Part shown: positions 35,340 to 47,659 of the stretch, in pieces
Layout: every line of letters starts with the position of its first letter
Position numbering within the stretch: position 1 is the stretch's first letter
Origin: Omphiscola glabra
Lineage: Eukaryota > Mollusca > Gastropoda > Lymnaeidae
Reading direction: 5' to 3'
NCBI GenBank assembly: GCA_964017045.1
Contig: OZ024811.1
Span: forward strand, 13,421,818-13,485,817
Length of the DNA stretch: 64,000 bases
Notes under the pieces: model-generated
Told to the model about the DNA's origin: nothing
The model's database searches: none
What the model saw: the letters and a program-made list of their open reading frames with translations, nothing else
Translations under genes and position numbers: made by a program

Positions 35340-37640
35340 AAACAAAATTGTATTTAGCTAAAAAGCTGCCAACAGCTTGTGACTCCGTAGGGATAATAAC
35401 TGTTGTCTTTCTTTTAATTAAAGTATAAATAGTATTTCACCATCTTTGGCTCCCTAGATATATCTGTGCAGATATAATTGACGAAATTGCCTTTTACTTC
35501 CAAATGGTTGTCGACTATTGGCGTATAAAACACAAATCCAAGTCAATCATTTAACGATATATAACTACTTAGTTGTAGTTATGTTTTAAATAAAAAAGTA
35601 AGAACTTATTTATATCCGGTTGTATCTGATTAAATAAAAGAAGAGAAACTTTGACTAAAATGCTATTTATAGCAAACTTGTCATTTTATATTTATAATAT
35701 AAAAGCCCTTGACATATTTATATTTAGTGTCTGAGTTAGACGACTAAAAATGTAAGAAAGTCCCGATTTTGTGTCGTAAGTATCAGCCATTTTCAGCGTA
35801 TTACATACCTGTACAAACACAAGTCGTGTTATAAAAGGTGAGAATTTTCTTGACATGTTAAATGCTTTTTTTCTCTTATATTACAGTTTTAAAAAAATAT
35901 TAAACATGATATTTTTGTGTGTTTTCTTATTATAATTTAAAAGAAAAATTATACTTATGTCTTATAAGATATGGACATTAATAAAAAGGGTAAATAAAAA
36001 ATTATGTAAATACTTTAAAATATTTTTTTTTAAATTCTTAAGTACTGCAAATGCATTAGTTAAAAATATATCTTGTTAGGTTTTAGGGAAATCCCAAAAT
36101 TACTTGTAGGGTAGAAAAATCACTAGATTAAAAATACGTTTTTTAAAAAGGTATTTTTAATAGATGCTATTACAAAAGAACGATCTTTTAAACTGAAAAA
36201 AAATGTATCAACAAAAACCATATTCCGCATTCCAGTTTAAAATAATGAAGGACATACTTTCTATTTTTTAGGTCAAAATAACGCTACGAGACATACATGT
36301 CTTATCGCATATTCACAATTAGGAAAATACATCCTCCACAAATAAGTGCAATTTTCTGAAAGGATAAAAAAAATCATTTTAGTTTAAGACCAACTGACAT
36401 TATCTTTAGTAGTGCTTATATTCATATAATAATCTATATTAAAGCCAAAGATTTTATTGTTTGACAGAAGTAAATACAGAACTCATGTCAACATTGTTTC
36501 AAGAATTATAAAATATAAAATTGAGGTAAGTATTTGTTATAGTTATTTATATCAACAATTGTGGTAATTGTTTCTAGAGTTGTTTCCATTGACAGTATTT
36601 CTAGTGTTAGTTCATCATTACATTTTCGTTACATTGCAGCTCAGTTCTTTAAAAAATAGAAGTTTATCTACTGGTCAGCCACTAAAAAACAATATATACT
36701 AAAATGTGTACTTTAGTGTATAAAATATTTTTTTAAAGAAATGTTCTTGATAATACAAATTAAACAATTGTATTAAATTAAAATGTGTTTCTTAACTTAA
36801 GCTCATTTTAAATGTTTACATTTTTGCAAACACACATTTGTATTAATAATTTATTTTAATACTGTTTAAAGTATTTGAATAAATTTCATTTTCTAAAAGC
36901 TCTCAGTGAGTTTAATTTTATTATTTTAATTTTACTTTGGGGCATAAAAGAAAAAATATAATTTGTTTAAATCAAATTTTTTGGAACATACTAGCTTTTT
37001 GGGAACTTGTAATTTAAAATTTAAACGCATTCACCAATAACTTTGGAGAACAACATAATTATATTGTATGAAGTTAAAAAAACAATTTATGAGAAAATAG
37101 ACAAAGTACCTGGAAAATAAGTTCACGCTCTTAATATCAATAAGCCTTATGTCATAAAAAAACATAACAGAGGTTTAAGGTTTAAAATTTAAAAGCCACA
37201 TTTGATTAGTAAATATCCAATACAGAAAAACAAAAATAATGTATATTTAAAAACATTCGACAGAAAATTAATAATAAACACAAATTTGAAATTAACAGCA
37301 AGCATAATTTGTAAAATAAATTTAGATCACCTTTCCAAAGACTTTAAATGTGGCAGTCCAAATCTTCTCTTAAGATTAGTAAATATCTACCTAAAGCGTC
37401 TCTATAGATGTATAAGCCAAATTAAATTCTCATTTAAATCAACACATGTATATAACCATATCTAAATGTTCTTATCTAAAAGCTATATTTTAAAAGTTGT
37501 GCATTTAAAAATGCATAATAAAAATTGTATTCTTTATTATTTTTTTTAACAAATACATTCATTTTTTGTATATGTTCTGCTGATGTTGAAGCAATAGTTG
37601 TTAATTGTTATGAGCAAATAACATCGTGCATTTTTAAAAT
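35340..37640. other. AT-rich stretch without a gene
   Basis: No coding, RNA or mobile feature that I can support. An open 87-codon frame at 37202-37465 has AT-driven composition and no recognisable features. Confidence 0.4.
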
Positions 37641-37689
37641 TTCAAGAACAGAAGTTTAATGTCATTGTCCAATAGGAAATTAGTAAAAA

Positions 37690-37775
37690 CACAGTAAGGT
37701 TAAACCTGATAAAAGGAACGCAACAAAACAACGAACGTGTCGGCAGGAAGCCTTCATCAGCGAACAAACAGAAAA
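37690..37775 (-). mobile_element. Possible Penelope-like terminal remnant with hammerhead-like motif
   Basis: On the minus strand 37760-37739 reads CTGATGAAGGC...GCCGACA: the hammerhead CTGATGA box, a short GGC/GCC stem and a GACA in place of the usual GAAA. Penelope-like elements and related retrozymes carry hammerhead ribozymes of this layout near their ends. The mutated GAAA box would argue against activity. A suggestion, not a firm call. Confidence 0.35.
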
Positions 37776-37845
37776 AACGAATCAAATAAAAATGTATAAA
37801 AAAATATAATGTAGCACTTAGCTCAGAAGTAGTATCCAAGAGGGC

Positions 37846-37879
37846 AGCAAAAGATTAGATTGGTCACTAATCTTTTGCT
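37846..37879. repeat. Perfect 13-bp inverted repeat (hairpin)
   Basis: AGCAAAAGATTAG, 8-base spacer, CTAATCTTTTGCT. No surrounding gene explains it; it may mark the end of an old inverted-repeat element. Confidence 0.8.
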
Positions 37880-38760
37880 TAGAGTAAAATAATAGAGTAA
37901 GTCAATCTTTATATATCAAGAGAGAATTACATTTTCGTTCACTTTACGATTTGACATGTACCAAGTCTTTGTTGTGAAATAACTAAGTGATTTTTTTTTC
38001 TTTATAGTACATATTGCTCAAACCAAATCAAGACTACGAATCGCAAAAATGTCACTTAACCCACGAAACGGTAAAATGTTAATTTAGTTATATGACAAGA
38101 CCAGTTTGGATACAAAGATTAATTCTAGATTTACTTAGAACGATCTGTAAAGAAAAAGACAAATTAAGTTGCGTATGTTAGATGAAGAGTGAGAATGAGA
38201 TTAAGAGGGATTGTGAAGAGAAATTGTTAGAAAGATGTAGAGTGATGTATGTGTAGGCTGGAAGATTGAAAAATAGTGTATTTAAGCGATAGTGTGAGAA
38301 ACGAAACATACTGGGATTTGTAGAAATGAGAATGTTAATATAGGAGTGTCCTAGAAGGAAAAAATAATGACACATTTTTAGAGAAATAATTGTAAGTGAA
38401 AGCGAGAGAGTATTAGTTAAAATTGTGTTATGAGGGTAATATAATGTTTACTACAATTTCTTATCAGAGAATAGCAAGGATGACAGTCAAAACGATGTGT
38501 CAGATGACAGTTGTAACAAGGAAGATGAAGAAAGTATTTTCTGTGGTCAGAGTTTGTTATTTTAATTCTCATTGCTTCACAAACATGCAACTCTAAAAGC
38601 CGTTTTGATAGATGTATGTAGCACAACATCGTATTTCCCCAGTAAATGTCATTTAAATGTATAACTTTAGTTTTTAGTTTTTACTAACTATGTTTCTAAC
38701 ATAACTTTTTCACTATCAATGTATGTCAGAAAAAGTTCTTAGAATTTTGAATTGAATGTA
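37880..38760. other. AT-rich stretch without a gene
   Basis: No supported feature between the hairpin and the 3' end of the minus-strand LINE. Confidence 0.4.
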
Positions 38761-38761
38761 C

Positions 38762-41570
38762 AAACTTAATTTTATCTAGTTCATCATCAGGTCCCGTAGT
38801 CCTTCGACCGTTGGGGCGCCACAGATGACATGTACACTATTCTTCTCCATTCCTCTCGGTCTTCTGCCCTACGCATAGCATCGCCTAGTTGTAATCCAGT
38901 CCATTCTTTGATATTATCTTCCCATCTTTTTCTTTGTCTTCCTCTTCTTCTCCCTCCTCTAGTAGTGCCCTGCAAGATCTCTTTGGCGAGCCCTTGTTTT
39001 CTGGTCACGTGGCCATACCACTCAAGTTTGCGCTTTTTAACAGACGTCAGGAGGTCATCGTATTGCCCAATTGCCTGACGTATCCTTTCTTTTATTTGCT
39101 CATTGGTGATGTGGTCTCTATAGCAGATGCCAAGAATGCCTCTGTAACATCTCATCTCCATCGCCTTTATTTTCCTTTCAAGTTCTGCTGTTAATGTCCA
39201 GGACTCACAGGCATATAAGAAAATGGAGAGGATTAATGAGCGCATCAGCCTGATTTTGGTGCTGGGGGCTATATTTTTGTCGTTCCATATTTTCTTGAGC
39301 CTCTTTAGTGCTGTCGTGGTCTGCGCAATCCTGGCCATTAATTCGGGCCTGGAGCCTTGTTCCGATACTATTGCTCCGAGGTATTTAAAGCTGCCAACTA
39401 TCTCTAATCTTTCCTCTCCGACCTTAATTTCAGTGGTGATCCCACTAGTGCTATTCGTCATCATTTTTGTCTTTTCTGCACTGATTTGCATGCCAAAGGA
39501 GGATGAAGTCTTGTCGAGACTCTTTACTAGGTTGGATAGCTCTTCCTCGCTTCCCGCCAGTCCTTCTATGTCATCCGCAAAACGTAGATTGGTGATCGTT
39601 CAGCCACCAATGCTGACTGTCCCTACATGCGTTTCTAGTGCATCTGACATAATTCTCTCTAAGAAGATGTTGAACAGGGTGGGGGAGAGCAAACAGCCTT
39701 GTCGTACTCCAACCGTGGTCTTGAACCATTCTCCGATGTTATTGTTGAAGAAGACTGCACTGGTGGCCTTATCATAGAGGCTTCTTATCATTATGGTTAA
39801 GTTTGTGTTGATGTTGTAGTGCCTCATGGTGGCCCATAAAGCAGCATGCCAAACCCTGTCGAATGCCTTCTTGAAATCCACAAAGACGTGGTATAGGTTT
39901 TGTTGGTGTTGAGCATATTTCTCACATAGTATCCGGAGGTTTAGGATCTGCTCAGTAGTGCCACGGCCTTGCCTAAAGCCCGCCAGTTCTTCAGCAATGA
40001 TTCTGTCGGCATATGGTCTTAGTCTGTTCAGTATGACCTTGAGCATGACCTTGCTTGGGTGGCTTATTAGGCTAATGGTGCGATAGTTTTGGCATAACTG
40101 TAGGTTGCCTTTCTTGGGGAGGGTGATGATGAGAGATTGGGTCCATGATTTGGGCCATTCCTCTGTTAGCCATATTTTGTTACACATATTGGTTAGGGAA
40201 TTTATCATTGTTTCTCCTCCCTGTTTTATTAACTCGGCAGGGATATTATCTACTCCTGCGGCCTTTCCTATTTGGAGTGCTTGGACTGCTGCTTCTACTT
40301 CTGCGCGGAGAATGGGGAATCTTTCATTGTCCGTTGCTGGGGGGACATTAAGGATCTCTGAGTCTATCTTTATATTTTCATTATACAGCTCTGAGCAGTA
40401 TTCAGTCCATCTTTTTAGGATATCATTTGCCTCGGTCAAACATTTGCCATTTTTATCTTGTATTGTAGTACTACGCCCTTGTTTTGCAGTGGTTAGTTCT
40501 TTCACCAACTGGTATGCCTTTTTGCTATTGTTTTTCTTCAAGCAATTTTCAATGTCGTAGCATTGCTCTTCAATCCAGTTCTTCTTTGCCCTTCTCATAC
40601 CCTTTTTGATGGTTTGGTTAATTTTTCTATATTTAATGGCCCCCTCTGTATCCACCATTTTTGTTTTTTTTAACTGCCTCCGTTTGTCACACAGATCGAG
40701 GATGTCAGCTGTCACCCATGGTTTTTGTGTTGTCGATGTTTACCAAGGATGTCATGGGCTGTGTCCGTCACAGCTGTGTTGAAGTTATCAATCATTGTGT
40801 CCATATCTGAACAGTCAGCATATATAATGTTAAGCGCTGCAAATTTTCCTCCTATCATTGCTTGGAAGGCTTCTGCTATTTTAGGATCCTTCAGCTTTTC
40901 AAGATCGACTTTGATTCTGGTATATCCTTTTTTGTTTACCCTCTTTAAGTGCAGCCTAAAGGTCATCATGACTAGATCGTTATCACTTCCAATGTCAGCT
41001 CCTGGGAAGCTGCGAGTCTTTGCAATGTTTATACTAGACCGGAAACGTGTTTGCAACATGATATAATCAATCTGATTGTGATGTTTCCCATTGGGGCTAT
41101 GCCATGTGGTTTTCCTGGATATTTTATGTTCACCCAGTGTGTTTGCCAATATGAGTTCATTGAAGCTGGCGAATTCCAAGAGCCTCAGACCTCTCTCGTT
41201 TGAAGTTGCGTTACAGTGGCGTCCACACGTTCCTTTCCAGTTAGCATAGGCATCTTCTCCTACTTTGGCATTCCAATCACCTTGAACAACAATAATGTCT
41301 TTCTTGGGGGTTTGGTTCAGCACATCTTGGAGTTGATGGTAGAAGTCATCCACTTCTGCGTCATCATAATCTGAAGTTGGTGCATACGCTTGTACGATGG
41401 TGATGTTGAACGGTGTTGCCCTGAGACGGAGAGTGATGAGTCGGCTCGAAATTGGTCGACAGCTCATAATACTGTTCTTAATGTTTTTATGGACGAGGAA
41501 GCCAACTCCTTGTTCGTGTGTGTCCTCCCGACCACTAAAATATAGTCTAGTTAGAATAGAGCTAATAGAA
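38762..41570 (-). mobile_element. Nearly intact, 5'-truncated LINE (endonuclease + reverse transcriptase)
   Basis: Minus strand. The endonuclease begins in-frame at about 41560 (LYFSGRED, EQGVGFLVHKNI), continues ITIVQAYAPTSD, VVQGDWNAKVGED, and closes with IGSDNDLVMM; its start is missing. Reverse transcriptase: GFRQGRGTTEQI, VFVDFKKAFDRVW (motif A), VGVRQGCLLSPTLFNIF (motif B), FADDI (motif C, 39570-39581), then FKYLGAIVSEQG, LYACESW, WYGHVTR and GRQRKRWEDNI, ending at TGA 38787 with a TGATGATGA tail. Only two lesions separate it from one continuous frame: a one-base loss in an A run at about 40722 between KHRQHK and PWVTADIL, and one TGA at 39600-39602 just before TITNLRFADD. The layout resembles RTE-like LINEs often annotated as craniofacial development protein 2-like; the clade is uncertain. 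It sits about 40-50 bp upstream of the protease-like exon. Confidence 0.92.
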
Positions 41571-41622
41571 GAGATACTGGTGTAATTACTATATTAAATT
41601 GTCCTTTTTATGTCTTTATCAG

Positions 41623-42548
41623 TTACACATGAAACCCAGGTAACAGAAGGAGGAGAAGCAGATCTACACAAGTCTTATGTTGACTGTAAAAAGAATCCGG
41701 GCCACACACGGTTTGTTCCTGTCAACGATTTCAACATCAGTAACCTGCCTGACGGTCATCAGAACAACACCATAGTTGAACTGATCAAAGCTACTGCAGA
41801 TCTGACTTTCAGGGTCGATGTTAACATGATCAGTTCAAAGAGACCAGCATTTTGGCCCAACACCAATAAACCTTATCCATTTTATGATCAGAGGGGAGTT
41901 CGCGTCTCGAGACTCGGTACTGGTAGTGTGTGGGACGTAATCAAGTGGACGGAGGAAGACATCAAGAAAAACAACAAGGGGACATGTCAATGTCAGAAGT
42001 GTCAACACTCGGCCACACCCAGCGCAGTGTGGGGGGAGATTAAGATGTACACGGCCACACACGTGGTTTTCGATGACGTTGAGGCGAGACGCACCACTTG
42101 CAGATTGTTCTTTGACAGGCAAGATAGTCCATTGGTCACGCTTGGTGGCTGGGTCGTGACGGAGGCAAACATTGAGGAAGACAGGTGTGAGCTGAAGTGT
42201 ATAACATGTGATCTAGATTTACTGGATACACTGGTGAAGATGGAGATACACTGGTTTGAACTATGGAACAAACTATCCATTAAGCCTAGCGATGAGGAGA
42301 AGTTGATATACATAGTATCACATCCACATGGTTGTCCCAAACAGGTCTCTGTAGGACACTGGGTAAACAAGTGCAATGTGAGTGAGAATAATACCAAGTA
42401 CACGTACACAGCGTGTACATGTCCGGGCAGTAGCGGGGCTTACGTCCATTTACTTGGGTATAATGGGTTATTGTTTTACGCCCGACATGTGCACAGTGGG
42501 GCCACCTCTGAGGGAACACTAAATGTTAGTGGCACGGGTCGTGACTAA
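41623..42548 (+). CDS. Terminal exon of a PA-clan (trypsin-fold) protease-like protein
   Basis: An open frame ending at TGA 42546-42548. A pyrimidine-rich acceptor (TTTATGTCTTTATCAG) ends at 41622, so the ATG at 41610 is probably intronic and the true start lies in an unseen upstream exon. Counting from that ATG (312 codons): a Cys cluster TCQCQKCQH at 125-133, then an apparent triad, H151 in YTATHVVFDD, D203 in CDLDLLDTL (D201 is the alternative), and S275 in CPGSSGAYV, followed by HVHSGATS. The IVSHPHGCPKQVSVGHW segment fits the strand before the serine loop. The order H-D-S and the G-S-S-G serine context are those of chymotrypsin-fold peptidases. Fold and activity are inference by motif. 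I do not recognise a named family member. About 6 kb starting inside this exon is duplicated at 51049-57090. Confidence 0.7.
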
Positions 42549-43150
42549 CCTTATTATGGAGAATTTAAACAATATAATATCTTTAATACGTTATGGAAAG
42601 TTGTTTTAATTGTTTAATTTTGTAGCTAACAACAGTATCTTTATACCATGCTCTATGAACACCCCCACCGCCAGTATCGGCACCGCTACCTCTAACAATC
42701 TCTTCCCATCGCATGTTCTAATATCATATTTTAATTTTATTTTAAAGACTTTTCTTTTGTTTATATTTTCTCATTCTGTTACTTGATCTTAAACATTTTA
42801 ACATTTGATACAGTAAACTTATAAAATATGTTCTATTTAAAGCTGTTTAAAAGTCTATTGCATACAATTCAAAAATAATGTTTGCAATTTTTTATTAGGT
42901 TAAATAAAACCAAGCTCAAATAAAATTGCTGTTATTTCGCTTTTTTTTAAATGTGGGTTTGTTGTTTAAGTTAAATGAAAGTAACATTTACAGACACACG
43001 GATATGGAGGGTGATGTGTTAGCATGTTGGGTTAACATCTGTAATGGGTATCCTAGTGTTATATGGGTTAACGTATTAACTATTTTGACTTAGCAGTGGT
43101 AAGTACAGGGCCACTCCACACTGAGATTCACATGTTGGGGGTATCTAGGC
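42549..43150. other. 3' flank of the protease-like gene
   Basis: AT-rich, no further coding sequence. AAATAAAACCAAG at about 42903 includes AATAAA and could serve as a polyadenylation signal. The same flank is present in copy B. Confidence 0.4.
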
Positions 43151-43157
43151 GTTGAGA

Positions 43158-43590
43158 GGGAAAACAAAAACAACGTTCAAAGAGCACAAAAGATAAAATG
43201 ACAACGTGGAAAACGACAAAATTACAACGTGGAAACATACAAAATTTCTACGTGGACACAGACAAAATTACAACGTGGACACAGACAAATTTACAACGTG
43301 GACACAAAAAAAAAAATTACAACCTGGACACAGAAAAAATCACAACGTGGACACAGACAAAATTACAACGTGGACACAGACAAAAGCACACTATTGAGAC
43401 AAACCAAAGCGAAACGTTGAGACGGACAAGAGTACAAAGTTAAGACAAATAAAAGCAAAACTTTGAGACAGACGGAAGCACAAAATTGAGACAGACAAAA
43501 ATCACAACGTTGAGACAGACTAAAGCACAACGTTAATACAGACAAAAAGCACAATGTTTTGACAGACAAAAGCACAAGTTGGATGTGATT
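43158..43590. repeat. 21-23-bp satellite (ACAACGTGGACACAGACAAAA)
   Basis: Roughly 18-20 imperfect units built around CAACGT..GACACAGACAAAA, degrading toward the right. The homologous site in copy B (52030-52680) has amplified a different, 42-bp higher-order unit. Plus- and minus-strand frames through the array are artefacts. Confidence 0.85.
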
Positions 43591-44764
43591 TTTAATTCAT
43601 ATACCAAACTCAACGCGTCCAGATAACAATGCATTACATACTTTTTTCCTTATTAATACATTAAGCACTATTCTTCACAAAACACAGATCATCTGTTAAT
43701 CTTCTCTGGTTGTATGTATTGTAATGTGAAATAACATGTTTATTGCACTCCCGCTAATTCTAGAGTATAAGCCTAATAGATGGATATTTCCACACAATGC
43801 CCCTAAACAGCTACAACGAACATTGGTAAAGACACAAAATAAGTTAACAGAATGAAATTGAGTGAAGTCACCAATGACAAGTGTCAAGGAATGATCTCAG
43901 TCGCAGATAGTCACACACATGTCTGAGTCAATACAGTAAATGAGTGGGGCAGGATATTTTAATGATGATGAAAACTGTAACAATGATAATACGAATAATA
44001 GTAAAAATGATTCCGTTTAAAGCCACGTGCAGCAGTAACTTTGCAAGGAAGGTTCTACCTTGATCATCACCTGAAAAAAACACACACAAAAACAAAAAAA
44101 ACCACACACATTTTTGTACGTATTTTTCTAGACCAACATGTATATTTTATTAATTAAAGTAATCACAATCCTCTTAATAAATGACAATTCCGTGAAGCGT
44201 TGTGTTGAAAATTGTGAACGCTTTGATTCTTTGATGCCTATAGTTCATTTGATGACAATTAAAACACAGAAACAAAATGTAAGCATCTTTGATAAGACCT
44301 CCGACCTTGTTGGGGGAATTGTTGGGAAATTCTCCTTTTTTTCAGTGCTGAGGTTAAAGACAAAATAATCCAGACATTGGATATTCAACAAATATATCTT
44401 CTTAAAACATAGAGAAAAAAAAATTACACCCAATACACAGTTTACAACAGGTAATGAGAATTTTTTTATTAACTTACGAAAAATTAACATATCTTTAAAT
44501 TTATTGAAGTAAAAATAATCATGCCATTAATTAAATATACAATGTAAGTTATAATGATAGCCAAGACTGTCTTATGATAACTTATGAAATTTTATGTGAC
44601 CACTTGGATATGCTTAATTTAATAACGATACGTCTTGGTGATATAAGGAGCGGCTTTTAATCGAACATCGAGAATGCGAGACACCGATAACAACATTTTT
44701 AAATATAACCTTGTAGCATGTCGACGTGCAAAAAGAGATGAAATCAGCTTTTAAAAATTTTATA

Positions 44765-45180
44765 AAATCTACATCACCGTAATTTCTGTAATATCAATAT
44801 CACCACGCATGTTGTAACATCTAAATCAACATACTCAATGTAACATCTACATCGTCATACTTGTTGTAGCATCTACATCACCATACTTGTTGTAGCATCT
44901 ACATCACCATATTTGTTGTTACATTTACATCAGCTTTTACTTGTGGTAACTTCTTTTACATCGCCATACTTGTAAAACTACATCGCCATACTTGTTTTAG
45001 CATATACAATCAACATACTTTTTGTAACATCTGCATCACCATATTTGTTGCAAAATCTACATCACGTACTTCGTTGTAACATCTAGATCATCATACTTGT
45101 ATCATCTGCATCATAAAGGTTTTCACAACAATCCAATTTCAACTTACTTCTTGTAACAAGCTGCATCAAAATACTTGTTG
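44765..45180. repeat. About 28-bp degenerate satellite (ACATCTACATCACCATACTT)
   Basis: Around a dozen imperfect units of ACATCTACATCACCATACTT followed by GTTGTAGC or GTTGTAAC. A shorter, independently eroded version lies at 53835-54165 in copy B. Confidence 0.8.
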
Positions 45181-45204
45181 AAACATGTTTCTTTTGTGGT
45201 CGTC

Positions 45205-45690
45205 AATGTTTACAGCCACGCACAGCTAAATTGTCCCTAGATTTCTAAATGTGTTATCAAGCTAGCTGTTTTTCAACGACATATTGATTAAAACAACCAA
45301 ATCATGACTCTCACCTTTTTTTGTCGTAAAATTTACTGCCACGCAGCTAAATCGTCCCTAGATTTCTAAATGTGTTATCAAGCTAGCTGTTTTTCAACGA
45401 CATATTGATTAAAACTACCAAATCATGACTCTCACGTTTTTTTGTAGTAAAATTTACTGCCACGCGGCTAAATCGTCCCTAGATTTCTAAATGTGTTATC
45501 AAGCTAGCTGTTTTTCAACGACATATTGATTAAAACTTCCGAATCATGACTCTCACCTTTTTTTGTCGTAAAATTTACTGCCACGCAGCTAAATCGTCCA
45601 TAGAATTCTAAATGTGTTATCACTTTGACTATTTTTCAACGAGATATTGACTAACCATTACCAAATCATGATTCCTATCAAACACATTTA
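45205..45690. repeat. 121-bp tandem repeat, four units
   Basis: The landmark TCGTCCCTAG recurs at about 45231, 45352, 45473 and 45594, a constant 121-base step. The first three units are nearly identical (AAATGTGTTATCAAGCTAGC), the fourth diverged. Copy B has about one full unit at 54250-54400, so this array expanded in A or contracted in B after duplication. Confidence 0.9.
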
Positions 45691-46159
45691 GAAACCAGTT
45701 CATAAAATATCTAGAAAAGTTTGATCAGAAGCGAAGGTTCAACATCAAATGAAACGCCGATGATATTTCCAGTTCATGTTGTTCAATAATGTTTGGAAAA
45801 TAATACATTTAAAAATAAAAATGATAAAGAAACAGATTATGAAGGTTTACATTGACATCGAGTGTGCAAGGATTCCACCACAAAAATAAAAAAATGAAAA
45901 CATATTTTCAAAAGAGTTACAAAGCCATTTAAGAAAAAAAGATTGGTTTACTTCAGCTAACTTGATATTATTATTACGTGTATGCGACTCTAGCAGTGAA
46001 CAATGTCAATCCAAAGTTATCACACTACACTTTATTACATAAATGTAAACGAACCTATTATTTACAATGGTCTAAATAACAAGATGTTACAATAACAAGA
46101 ACGAATGTTCCAAATGAGACTCTGAATCGACAATTGAAGATTTTCAACGATAACATTGC

Positions 46160-46372
46160 ACGATTTCAGACAGGGATTCTTAACATTTGTGCAATGCCTC
46201 ATTCCACCTCAAATTTAAAACATTTTGGAATAGTCCCTCGCCCCCTCCCCCCACACCACACAATATTTTTACATACAAATTTTAACAACATGTTTGTTGT
46301 GGTTTTGCTTCAAATTTTATGGATCCTACCGCACTTTTTGGAACTGTTTTTTTTTCACCCTGTTTGAGAACC
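46160..46372. mobile_element. Possible degenerate hAT-type MITE
   Basis: Ends CAGGGATTCTTAACA and TGTTTGAGAACCAGTG are weakly inverted copies in the style of the CAGnGGTTCTCAA hAT terminus. No clear 8-bp target duplication. The same structure lies in copy B near 54880-55075. Low confidence. Confidence 0.3.
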
Positions 46373-47257
46373 AGTGTTTAAATTTAATAATATATAATTT
46401 ATATAGCTAGATTGTTTATGGACAGAAGTAAATCTCATTTAGTGTGAATTTTTAAAGTTTTAACCAAATGGTATTAGTTGGGGGAAACTCAACTTAGAAT
46501 TTATTTTAAAATTGTTATAGAGCTACAAATTGAATCGATCCTTTAATATTTCGTTAATTATTGATAAATTTACTATATTCATATTAAAAAGTCTTCAACA
46601 AAACTTATTGCTGCTTGTTGGCCACTTTGATTCCTCAAATGGGATCGCGACAAGAAAAACACCATGTTTTGGCGGTTTCTTTTGAGTCCAGCTAATTTAA
46701 TCAACTGATTTGTCATCTCTTGTTCAACAAACCGATAATTTTTTTTTAAAAAACCCTTATTTTTTTTTAACGTTAAATGATTCTCCAGATCCCATCACCT
46801 CCTGCGCTAGAAAGTATTCCATCAGTGCTACAGTCCACAGTAATCTTTTTAACAAAGCTGGAATATAAACAGCCGGCTATGGGGTGAAATAGTTATTGAT
46901 GATTTTCTTTGAACGTCTGTGGCGTAACCGTATCAAAGGACAGATCGCGACTGATCCACGTATAACGAATAGAATGTATCTTGAAATATTAATTGTGTTG
47001 TTGGGGACCAAATCTACCATATGCAAATCAATAGGCCCATACATTATGTTGTGTTTCTAAACTTGAAGGTATGTTCACTAGGTGTGCGGCGTTTAAATAA
47101 GAATAGGTATGTGGACATATGTTGATAACAGAATTGTATGTGAGTGAAGGAAATACGGAGTGGACTTATCTTGGTTTTTTTTAGTCTGATAGAAGAAAGT
47201 TCAGTCTATTTATGATTTAAAGGCAGTTTTGACTTTAGATCACACGATCAGCTAAAT

Positions 47258-47453
47258 CAGTGGGTCTCAACCTTCCTAATGCCGCGACCCATTAACACAG
47301 TTCCTCATGTTGTGGCGACCCCAACCACAAAATTATTCTGGTTGCTACTTCATAACTGAGGAGTATATGTCTTTTCTGATGGTCTTAGGTGACCCCTTTG
47401 AAAGGGTAGTTCAATCACAAAGGGGTCGCTACGCATACGGTTGAGAACAGCTG
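47258..47453 (-). mobile_element. SPIN-like hAT element with 8-bp target duplication (copy A)
   Basis: 196 bp from CAGTGGGTCTCAACC to GGTTGAGAACAGCTG with the SPIN-type core in order: CAGTTCCTCATGTTGTGGCG, ACAAAATTATT, GGTTGCTACTTCATAACTG, GATGGTCTTAGGTGACCCC, AAAGGGGTCGC. Flanks AGCTAAAT (47250-47257) and AGCTGAAT (47454-47461) are an 8-bp target duplication with one mismatch. The copy B insertion at 55963 has the matching site, so it predates the duplication. Confidence 0.88.
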
Positions 47454-47659
47454 AGCTGAATGATACTCGGATTTTTCAAAATAGTGTTATCTGGCTCCCA
47501 CAGTCTATAAGTATTTATGATTGTACTTTGAACAATTCTATTGCCATATGACTTTTAGCATTTCCTATGGGCTTTATACAAATGATTGAGCAACTGGGCA
47601 GAGTGCAAGCATTGATAATAAATATCACATAACAAAACGATTGAAAGCAGACTTATTAA

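Noticed and set aside
37202..37465. 87-codon frame in an AT-rich stretch
   Set aside because: Composition is that of random AT-rich DNA (Ile, Lys, Asn, Leu) with no domain, splice or start context.
38830..39777. Plus-strand frames opposite the minus-strand LINE
   Set aside because: Antisense shadows of the reverse-transcriptase and tail coding region.
40105..41066. Plus-strand frames opposite the LINE endonuclease/RT
   Set aside because: Antisense shadows; the minus strand has all the catalytic motifs.
41610..41612. ATG at 41610 as the true start of the protease-like protein
   Set aside because: It lies inside a strong pyrimidine-rich splice acceptor, so an upstream exon is more likely; kept only as a numbering reference.
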